Shown in pieces: positions 1 to 8,600 of a stretch of 10,475 nt of DNA (positions are counted from its first letter, which is position 1; the number at the start of each line of letters is the position of its first letter). Source of the DNA: Acanthaster planci (lineage: Eukaryota > Echinodermata > Asteroidea > Valvatida > Acanthasteridae); assembly GCF_001949145.1 (NCBI RefSeq), contig NW_019091416.1:2167065-2177539 (forward strand), read 5' to 3'. Below the pieces are notes generated by a model. That model was not told where the DNA came from. It made no database searches and worked only from the letters and a program-made list of their open reading frames with translations. A program made the position numbers and the translations under genes.

Positions 1-216
1 GGGCGCTTAATCGGGTGACACCCTGGAAACTCAGTAAATCACTGAGTGTGAGGCGCTTAATCGGGTGATATCCTCAAAACTGATTAAATTTGATGATCTG
101 CTTAGAATGAAAGCCATCTGATGGTAGAACGTGTCATATAAACCACATGTATGTGAAATTATTTTTTCATATTAATAATTACATCAACGCCAACTTCATT
201 TGGTGTTTTTTTACAG
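1..216 (+). other. Intron of the WD40 gene (3' part)
   Basis: Sequence upstream of the acceptor at 216 is AT-rich and has no WD40-like coding frame. The open frame that continues upstream of the exon (from 147) encodes a low-complexity hydrophobic stretch and is intronic. The left part holds a 50-bp-period direct repeat, listed separately. Confidence 0.6.
2..90. repeat. Two-copy 50-bp direct repeat
   Basis: GGCGCTTAATCGGGTGA occurs at 2-18 and again at 52-68. The sequence after each copy (CCT..AAACT.A.TAAAT) is also similar, giving a period of 50 bp. The array may extend beyond the left window edge. The core GCGCTTAATCGGG loosely resembles GCGCTATAACGGG, the inverted-repeat end of the element at 4203-5259. 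Relatedness of the two is only a guess. Confidence 0.6.
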
Positions 217-371
217 AGCGCTTGATCAAATTGGTCGACTACCACGAAAGCAGTTTCCAAGATTTTGTGGCCCACAATGATGCTGTTCAGCTAGTTCGCT
301 TCACTCCCTCTGGCAAGCTTGCCTTCACTGTGGCACACAATCAGATCTTGGTGTGGGAGGTGACCATATAG
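217..371 (+). CDS. WD40-repeat protein, last coding exon (possibly WDR90-like)
   Basis: This is the last coding exon of a + strand gene that enters from the left. The acceptor is a T-rich tract ending in TTTTTTTACAG at 216. The exon starts with two bases (AG) that complete a codon, so the preceding intron is phase 1, and it runs open to TAG at 369-371. The roughly 51 residues read RLIKLVDYHESSFQDF and then a typical final WD40 blade: a histidine dipeptide-like AHNDAV, the strand QLVRFTPSGK, and the closing strand ILVWEV, with WE in place of WD. The protein ends three residues after the blade's tryptophan region (VTI). WD40 propellers are protein-interaction scaffolds. The AHN-ILVWEV ending reminds me of the C-terminus of WDR90/POC16, a centriole wall protein, but one blade is too little to settle the family. 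It converges on RRN3. Confidence 0.75.
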
Positions 372-2524
372 CAGGGACAGCCTGGGTGTAATGTCATCAA
401 TGTCATCAATACAGAAATTTTAGGATCTGCTGTGCTTTTGTGTATTTTTATGCCAGACATGTTCCCACTGGTTATCTGAAAGTTTGTACATTCAAAAAAC
501 TTTTCAATAGCACTTGATTACTCACATGAAAATGCTGCAAGTGTGGGAAAGTTGGGCAAAGTAAGAGTTAGTCATTTTTTTTTTCTAAGTCGACAAACTT
601 TCTTGAAATTAAAAAAAATTGATGTTATTGAAATGTAATAGTATTTTTTATTGAAAGGTGTGCAGAAAAAGTTCTGGCTTCAATGCCTTTAAATACTGAG
701 GTGAATGCAGTTCTTTCAAATAGTACTTCCGTTTGCTGTGCCTTTGAGGTTTGAGTGTATATTGATATAAACTATTTGTAAATATGACCATGTATATGTG
801 TAAATTTGATAGCTTCCGTTGTGATGTCTTACAGATTTGTAGTGTACGGAGTACTTTTTTGCTTTGGATTATTTAAATTTACTTTGGTGCCCATTTGTAC
901 ATAAAAATTACATTTTTACCAGATGTGCCTTTGTTAAAAAGGACACTGAAAACATGTTGACATGGTTGAGAAGAACAAAAAGTCAACAAAGAGCTTATGT
1001 CTAGACATACATGTATCTATTCAACGCCTTTGCCGGCAAGGCTCATAACAAGGCTATTTGCAGTTGTCCTGCAAAGTTATAGTACATTCCACATTCAAGA
1101 AAAGTTACATTGTTAGCCATGCTGCTAAGTCTTTACATCATTAAGTGAACTTTTTAACATTTAAAAACATTTGAAGAGATGGAACTATTTTGAATCTGAT
1201 TTTCTCATCGGGGGTACTTCTTGAAGTTCTTCCATTCAAACGTTTTGAAAAGGCTTCCTGCGCAGCTTAGAACATTAAAAAAATGCCAGATAATGCTTAC
1301 CCTTTGTATTGGCAAAAATGAAAACTTAAAAGGAATTTTGCATACTAACCATGAATCGCACAGTGGTTCCCCCCAAAAGTGACCTCGCACTAGTTGTCTC
1401 TTAATCTCAAAAAGCAAGTTAGATTTTGATCCATGTAAAGAAAATATAACAAAGTCAAAGTCACAAGGGCCACCTGTTTACAGTTTGCAAATCTGACTAT
1501 AAACTAGAATTTCAGAATATTTTTACTGAATCAAATTACAATTAACAGGGCACGAAGAAATTCAATCCTCCACTCCTGTCCATGTTTGGTATCCTGAAGA
1601 AGATGGCGAAGAGGGCCTTGGCATTGCATGCTAAAAGCTGACTCGTGCAAACAGCACCATGCACAAGGTAATGGGGGATATTCTTACTGCTTCCTGATGT
1701 TCAAAAGACAACCCAAGCTCCCAAACGACATGATGCTTCCGACTCATCACCCACAAATGACAGTGACATAGAGTTCCCAATCTTCAGTGGAAATCTCCTG
1801 ACCAGACAAAATGGAATGTTGTCAGGAAGGTAAATAATTCTAATAAATTCCCAGTGTGAAGGCACTGCCAATTCGCTGGCCACAGAAAGTGGTATGGCTT
1901 GCCACGCTCCCAAATGACATGCATGAGATGCAAAGCAGCTGGCAGTGCTAGGCGACTCTTCCTGCTTACAACGCCAACTTCAAAGCAGAGACAGTCGTCT
2001 GACTTTGCATTGGTGTTCAAGTTGCCTTCCCACATTTCTCTACAGGTTCATTGGATTTTTTTTTTTTAGCACTGCTAGTTTTCTAGTACTGTCCAGAAAT
2101 CTTTGCAGATTTTTCTGATATTTCTCCCAATGTTTTCCAGTGTTTTCTGGTAGCTTTCCAGTCTTTCCCAAAATAGTTCCCCCCTGAAATAACCAGAAGG
2201 GTCACTCCCACTAATTCATTTCCACATGTATCACAGACCACGACAGATCCAGACAGTCGCTGCTTTTTGTAGCAAAAACTATCAGGCATCGAGCATTAGT
2301 GCAAGAGCTATTTCATGAAAATGCTACAACCTGTGATAAAAAGGTCTTCACAAGCACATTTTCTTCAAGTACACTGGTTCAAAAAATAGTAAAAAGGAAA
2401 CAAATGGTGCCCAATACGGCAATGAATAAAATAATATTATAAATTGATGATCTTTTGTGCCAGATCTATTTACATGACATTCAAACTTTTCGGTGCCCTT
2501 TGCCTCTCACAAGCCTACCCATCC
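372..2524. other. Convergent intergenic region with both 3' UTRs
   Basis: This 2.15-kb stretch separates the WD40 stop (371) from the RRN3 stop (2525) and must contain both 3' UTRs. It is AT-rich up to about 1540. From about 1549 to 2050 it is richer in GC and holds several short open stretches on both strands, none of which joins into a credible gene: frames are broken by stops, and one apparent intron would be only 25 bp. Two near-identical 20-mers, CCAAGCTCCCAAACGACATG at 1713 and its two-mismatch partner at 1902, lie in that part. Pyrimidine-rich sequence with repeated TTTCCAG-like words spans 2090-2170. I see no AATAAA or ATTAAA for RRN3 close to its stop; the nearest minus-strand AATAAA is at 647-652. 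Confidence 0.6.
608..613 (+). promoter_or_regulatory. Candidate polyadenylation signal (ATTAAA) for the WD40 gene
   Basis: ATTAAA lies 237 nt downstream of the WD40 stop and is followed by a run of A. I see no AATAAA on this strand between the stop and 608, so this common variant is the nearest candidate. Motif matches of six bases are frequent in AT-rich DNA, so the call is weak. Confidence 0.3.
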
Positions 2525-2635
2525 TCAGCTCCTGAACCCTGGGGAGATGCAGGCCGCAGTTGTAGGTGTGATTCCCAGGGGGAGGTCCTTGTCCCACTCT
2601 TCATATTGCACAAATTCATCCTCTTCCTCCTCCCT
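2525..2635 (-). CDS. RRN3: RRN3 last coding exon with GITP and stop
   Basis: The acceptor is TTCTCTCTACAG|AGGGAGG and the exon ends at TGA (2525-2527). It encodes 36 residues: an acidic run REEEEDEF, then VQYEEWDKDLPLGITP and a short tail ending SPGFRS. The acidic run and LGITP match the end of vertebrate RRN3 (EDEDDDF and IGITP). Human RRN3 continues for about 18 residues of Ser/Pro-rich sequence after FRS; here the stop follows FRS directly. Confidence 0.9.
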   Translation of the reverse strand, partial: REEEEDEFVQYEEWDKDLPLGITPTTAACISPGFRS

Positions 2636-5600
2636 CTGTAGAGAGAACAGCACAACAAAAATCCAGACCGATTTACTTCTACAGCAAACATGTATAATCA
2701 CTGTAGGGTCTTCAAGTTAAATTAAGCACGGCATAAACAAAAGGCAGCAATGATGTATCCAAGGAAAAAATCCAGGATACGGTATATAAAATAGAAAATG
2801 ATGGATTTCAAAGCCATACTCCTAAACAAAACTATTGGGAGAGCAATTTTGATTGCTGGACAGGATTCAAGCTTAGAGAAAATGGAAAAGGAAAGTTTGG
2901 AAAAGGAAAGTTTTTAGAAAGTAAATGTTGAGTATATACAAAGTCTGCAGAATGTCAACAACTTTCTTCCACTGAACACTCTAAGAAGATTTTCCTGTAG
3001 TTGAAGAACCTGACTAGCCATCTCTTGACTAGCCATCTCTTCTTGATGTTGTCTGTGTCGTACCACATGACCAGGATGCATGTATGCAGCACATGTACTG
3101 AATCTCGACTAAATTCAAGCATAGCTGAGAGCACACCACACCCCTGATCTCCCCAACAGATTGAATATTGAAGCCTTCCCCTACCTTGGAAGTGTCTTCG
3201 TCAGGTTTACATCCTTCCCACTGTCTGTACAAGGACTGGACAAATTTCCCTGACCTGGAGGAAATAAAATGCTAAATAAAATTAAAATTGGACTTTTAGG
3301 GAAAAGTACATTTGAATGAAACGGTGATACTAACATACAAAAACAAAATTTGATTGTTTTTCAATTACACATGAAGTACAAACTTAGCCCTTCCCGATTC
3401 CATCCCAAATCAATGTGGGGTAAGCTTATTACTGAGTGGAAGTTAGGGGCATGGCCATCTCACCTCGGCAGTAAGTAGGGGTCGAAAGGGAAGAACGAAT
3501 CCAGTGAATTTGTAGAGGGTTGTGTGGCTGAGCCGCTGGAATGTAGCTTGGCTACCTGGTGCAGCGATCTGTTGTTCCGCTCAATGATCGTGTAGCAATA
3601 TGCTATCTGGTATTTCCTGAAAAATGCAGCAAGTCAGTTCCTGTAAAAATCACTGCTGATGGTTGACTTTCAAAGCTAATAAATAGCCTTGGTGGTCCAT
3701 TCTTCAATTTGTATCTAAAGGCAATTTTTATGTTGCATTATCGAAGTGTTTATCAACATTAAGAGTAAAGATTTGAATTTATATTTAATGGAATTCTACA
3801 CTGATATTGAAACAAAAAGCACTGCCAAATTACATCTTTAAGACAGAAAGAAAGAAAAGCCCTCTCGTGTTGAGAGCTGAAAATCTCTGATATAACCTTT
3901 GGACTGACTGATAATCTGTTGGGAAGAAAGACAGAGCCCTACAAACGAGAGCTGTTTATATGACTTAAGCTGCTTCCTTCCGTCTTTGCTGTCTGTGCCG
4001 TACACATAATCAAGATATGTGGGTGGAGCACATCTTGACCAAATTCAAGCACAAATGCCACAATTCAAATCCATCTTTGCAAGTCTTGATAATATTCCCA
4101 CAAGCTAAGAAATGACAACATCTCAAGAGCACAGATTTCCTCAGGAATGACTGGCCCAAAACTTTTGTGGACTGGTGACACTCATTAGAAGCACAGGTGT
4201 TACATTAGATTCCCGTTATAGCGCTCTCAAGGGGACCTAACAGAATTGAGCATTACAACCGCACAGCGCTGTAGCCTACTGGATGGACGCGCAACATGTA
4301 CAACGCACATGTATTGCTATGTACATGTATAGATTCATGTATCCACATATACATGTATGTCATGTATGTGAATTTCGTTTACATGTATTGGCAGATGTAT
4401 GTACCGTAATATTCGAAGTACATGCCTTGTTTTTTTATCTCGACGTTTTTGTGACGCCGATAAAAAAAAAACTCTTCAAAAACTGCCACGGGACCTCATG
4501 CATGCTGCATCGCGGCACATGTACTGCATCTTCACCCACCGGGACATCCTGGACTGCTACTGCGTACCCATTCATGGACAGTCCAATCACTGACTTTTCC
4601 CAAATAACCATGTGACCACAGAAAGTGATACTTCATCAGAAAACCCAAGTGAAAACAGACCCGGCATGTCACGGCAAACACAATCGGCGAAAAGACGAGA
4701 TCTGCTACACGAAAATACACATACAATTTAAGCCGCTGATTTTATTTATCGAGGGAAAGAAACCTTTAGGTAACAAAATACCACATGTAGTATCTCAATG
4801 TTGATTATTCTGTGTCCCAAATTACACCATGAGAATAAATAAAAAGTGGGAAATAATCACTACAATGACGCCACAGTAAAGCCATGCAGCCGCGGCTCAA
4901 CGTGGTGAGCAAGTGCTCGCGATCGCGCCGTACTCTGTGTGATCGCTAAACTACTGGTGTCCAGGATGGCCAGCCAATTGTGGTGCGGTGGCCTTGCGAT
5001 GTGGTTTCATATGTGTTGATTTTCAAAAAATCTGATTTTCCAAGGTAAAGAGTGCTGTAACTGGAATCATGTCACATGCTTTATATGGTTCTGGGAGCCG
5101 AAAATCGTGACCGTTATATCCGGAAAAGCGTTGCAAACAGAAGCGGTATAACCACATAAAAATGCACACAGTGAATGGGCGTGCAGATGGGGAAATGAAA
5201 ATTGAGCGTTACATCGGTAAGAGCATTATATCAGGGAGCGCTATAACGGGAATCTACTGTAGTAAAATGCAAGTTCAGCTCAAGACATCCAATACAGGAT
5301 GCCAGGAAAGCTGGCATGGCTTGGCAAAGAGGGCCTAATCTCACAGAGATGATAAGAGTAACTACACTGCTACAGATTTATGTGCTTCGTAAAAACCGAC
5401 TTGCAAAACGGTCTCCAATCATTGCATTTTCACTGGTATTCTGCTTCTGCTCATAATTTCTGCTCCTGCGTGCTTTCCAGCTCCAGGGAATCAGACTGAT
5501 AACCCACAGTGACATGAAACTGAACCAAAAGGGAGCCGACCTGTTTCCGAGGCAACACAACTACGACAGGACGAAAACAACGCTGAGGTCACAAGATCGT

Positions 5601-8600
5601 GAGATGTAAAACTCAACCTCGCCCCTCACCTGGTCAGAGTGGCAAACATGTTGACGATGGATGGCAGACAAACCCTAAGGGGGTTTAATCTGCAGGTGAC
5701 GACGCGTTCCAGGTTCAGCCCCATCACGTAGTGAAGTCCCTTGTTGTCAGCAAGAAGCTGGCGGTGTCGAAAGATGAAAATGTAAAACACAGCCTGGAAA
5801 AGAAAGTAAAGGCATGAAATCGCATGAACTTACAGCAAAATATTTTAACCACTTGCTGCCGGGGAACCCCGTTTCGAGCACCGTGGGTTGATATGCAGAG
5901 CCGGGCTGCCCAAAATTGCACAAAAAAGCTGGTCTGTTGAACAAAAGACAGTACTCAGAACAAAAAACCTGCTGCTGGGAATTGCCATTATTTTTTAGCT
6001 AGCATTTTTCGAAGGTAATCCGTCACTGTTTTAAACAGTATACTACTGTTTTGGGCATAGCGTGTCCACGGATTGGTACCGCAGACAAAAGTACTCCAGG
6101 GCTCCAATGATGAGCAACACAGCACCGCTGCACACTAATCCAGCCGCGTTTGAAAAGACGCCACTCGCATTCACTGGGAACAAAGGAAATTACGCAACAC
6201 CTCACAATTCTGGGCAATCTTTTTGCAGGGCGGCAGGCCTGGCTGAAATACTCAGGGGTCAATGAAGGTTGCCTGTCAGCTAGAGTAGCCACAAATCAGT
6301 CATTCATGTGGGTGTAAAAGTGCATTAAATGAAATGATGAATTTTTGAAGAATTTTGAAAACTGAAAATCTTGAAAATGACCTGTATGTGTGCATTGCAT
6401 TTTTTAAAAACACCCGGCAGCCAGTGGTTCAGCAGTCTTTTCATGATAGGGAAAAAAAAAATTACAGGAGAGATACTGTAAACTTGATCTCACATAGCAA
6501 ACTAGGGGCCAAAGTCATTTTCATGGGATATTGTTCTTGTATGACAAATTCATTAAAAATGGGAATACAAATAAACTTGCCTCTTGACTCAGATTCACAA
6601 TGAAGACAACCAGTTGCTGGAAAAGTGTCAAATACTTATTTGTGTAAAAGAAAGCCCTTGTGTAAAAGATAGCCAATGCCAGTATTGCAGTCAAGTCCCC
6701 AACAAGGCATCCAGTGATTACGTCAAGTCACAAGCTATTCAAATGAACCATGAAAAAGCATTCCGTTGTCATTGTTCACCGTTTCTTACGACTGGTCTTG
6801 TGAAAGGACTTGTGATCCAATTTGTGAAGACACTTTCCAAAGGAAGTACGATGAATTTGACTACAACGCTGGCAGATTCACACAATGAAACAGTACTGAC
6901 GCTTTCCAATCAATCAACCAACCTGACAGAGGGAGTAGAATGGCCCATGTACACACACATCCTGCTGAAGTCTGCTATTCACCTCCTGATTGTCAATGTA
7001 GGAATGAAGCCAGCCCGACAACAGGTCTAAGCACGCTGTGACAGTACTGGGAGAACAAAATTAAAAACAGGAGTATTGCTTGCATGTATCTGCTGATTTA
7101 ACCCACAAGTTTGTGACAGTGAATAAAATATGTCAATCAATTATTCCAGCACAATCAGCTCTCCTGTTTCTCACAATGAGTCGCTGTGGGGAAAGGATTA
7201 ACAAGACACTACACTTGGCATTTTGTTCACTCCATGCATCGGTGATTACATTGTGGTGTTGGTAAGGCCACATTACTGCGGTGCTGTTAGGTGGATAATA
7301 GATCAGAATGAGGGAAGTGGAACATTTTCACTGTCGCTGTAAACACCCTACAATCTCTGCATTTCTCAACCATTCCATCACAAATGCTTGACTCCAGGGA
7401 AGCGAGTGGAGTCGCTGACTCACTTCACTGCAATCCACATGTGCACTGTGCGGCTCTTTAGGACACTGCAATACAAAAGCCCTCTTGTGATAACATCTTA
7501 CAGGTTTCACAGCATGCCCTACAAGCTACGCCGGCTTTTGGATTTGACAGTAGGATGATTTGACAGTAGGATGACCCGATGTGCGTACCTGAGAGGGAGG
7601 TAATCTGCCCTGGAGACAAAGCTTGCTATGTAGGATGCAGAGGATTGACGCAGTACGGCCGGGGTGTTTGGATTGGTGAAACGTTTCCATAGAAACTCCA
7701 GAAATGCATCTATGATTGCCTGCATGAAAACAAGTTTAACAGATGGCATTCTTAGCTAGATACATTTATTTCATTTTAAGATTATGCGAGATGGTAGAAG
7801 TTTTTTGCATTCGACTGATAATTTTTCACACAAAGACCTCCTTATTACTAATGAGGTACATGCCCAGAACTTGAGGAGGAAAATTCTGCCACCGATTTGA
7901 TCAAAATATCTGTCGATGAGCTAATAAGCCTCGTAAAAACTTGTTACTCCAGCCAATTATTCATTAGCCAGGATGTAAGTGATGTCCAGTATCACTCCTT
8001 CAAAACAGCCACTTACCTTGACCAATTCACTGGTTCTTACTCAATTCATATACAAACATTTGTTCATTTGTCTTTCTTCAAGATTACTTGAAATATCAAG
8101 TACCAATAAAATATCAGTTATAATAGATATCCCTTGTGAAGTAAGCAGTACCTTTGATGAAGGACAATATGGCGATTTCATATTTAGACCATGTGTAATG
8201 AAATCATGAGAGTGCTGAGCTAAGTACATGCCCATCGAAGGTCATCTCAGAAGAGCAATACACGCTCACGAGGTTGGTCCCATCAGCGGAGTAGGCCCAC
8301 TCTCACTGAACATGTTCATGCTTGAATATTTCGCTATCTGGACTGACTCAATTCAGTTTGTGCACATTTCAATGATTGGCCTGCAACACAAGTAGAAATG
8401 CCAACAGTCTAACACACATCTACTCAAGTATGTCACACTCGAGCTTAGCTTGCCACTAACGCGGGAGGTGGAGGACTTTTTGAAATTCCTTACCTGTCTG
8501 AAACTACAAAAGTAGAAGAGCAGAAACTGGACATGGCTGGAGGCATGGGTGGGTAGGATGACCTTATCAAAGACTTGCAGGAGATGCTTGTGAAGGAGTC

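Larger units (their letters stand above)
2636..3184 (-). other. RRN3 intron (549 bp)
   Basis: GT at 3184-3183 and AG at 2637-2636 on the minus strand bound an AT-rich intron with no coding signal. It contains a 15-bp tandem duplication at 2884-2913, another at 3011-3040, and one copy of a diverged dispersed repeat at about 3048-3121. Confidence 0.85.
4203..5259. mobile_element. Non-autonomous DNA transposon with 26-bp TIRs and TA duplications
   Basis: The left end reads CATTAGATTCCCGTTATAGC and continues GCTCTC. The right end, reverse-complemented, reads CAGTAGATTCCCGTTATAGC and continues GCTCCC. That is 24 of 26 positions identical. TA flanks both ends (4201-4202 and 5260-5261). TA duplication and ends starting CAGT are typical of the Tc1/mariner superfamily, so I infer a large MITE of that group. 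No transposase frame is visible inside. The interior holds a TACATGTA-rich stretch (4296-4390), a GC-richer coding-like stretch (4488-4593) and repeated CGTTATA-type words near the right end. An alternative is two unrelated solo ends, but spacing and flanking TA favour one element. Confidence 0.7.
3617..5629 (-). other. RRN3 intron (2013 bp) carrying an inserted element
   Basis: This is the largest intron in the window, from GTGAGG at 5629 to TTTTTCAG at 3617 on the minus strand. Removing the 1057-bp element at 4203-5259 and its duplicated TA leaves about 950 bp, in line with the other introns. The rest is AT-rich, with one dispersed-repeat copy at 3988-4051. I see no RRN3 coding sequence in it. 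Confidence 0.85.

Noticed and set aside
1830-1854. Apparent GT...AG intron joining two open stretches on the + strand
   Set aside because: It is 25 bp, too short for spliceosomal splicing in animals.
1784-2035. 83-codon minus-strand frame between the two genes
   Set aside because: No family resemblance, no convincing start context, and overlapping open frames on both strands suggest composition rather than a gene.
3029-3232. 67-codon minus-strand frame
   Set aside because: Only its start (MYRQWEG-like read-through of 3185-3254) overlaps the RRN3 exon, and in a different extension. Beyond 3185 it is intron with a dispersed repeat.
4283-4615. 110-codon + strand frame
   Set aside because: Its first half is translated TACATGTA-type simple repeat and a poly-A run, inside the inverted-repeat element. 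It has no domain and no transposase motif.
5378-5944. Minus-strand frames of 60-65 codons around the FRHRQLL exon
   Set aside because: They are out-of-frame readings across or beside the real exon 5630-5793 and show no conserved sequence.
6584-7030. Longest open frame in the window, 148 codons on the + strand
   Set aside because: It overlaps the RRN3 exon at 6923-7046 on the opposite strand, has no recognisable domain, and its upstream half is intronic low-complexity sequence.
7328-7510. 60-codon minus-strand frame as a missing RRN3 exon
   Set aside because: The residues expected between YLPL and HGPFYS are fully supplied by 6923-7046, with correct phase. Only the 42-nt segment within it stays of interest as an optional cassette.
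7519-7749. 76-codon minus-strand frame taken as a gene by itself
   Set aside because: Only 7589-7719 is coding. The frame runs through the splice sites into intron on both sides and is one exon of RRN3.
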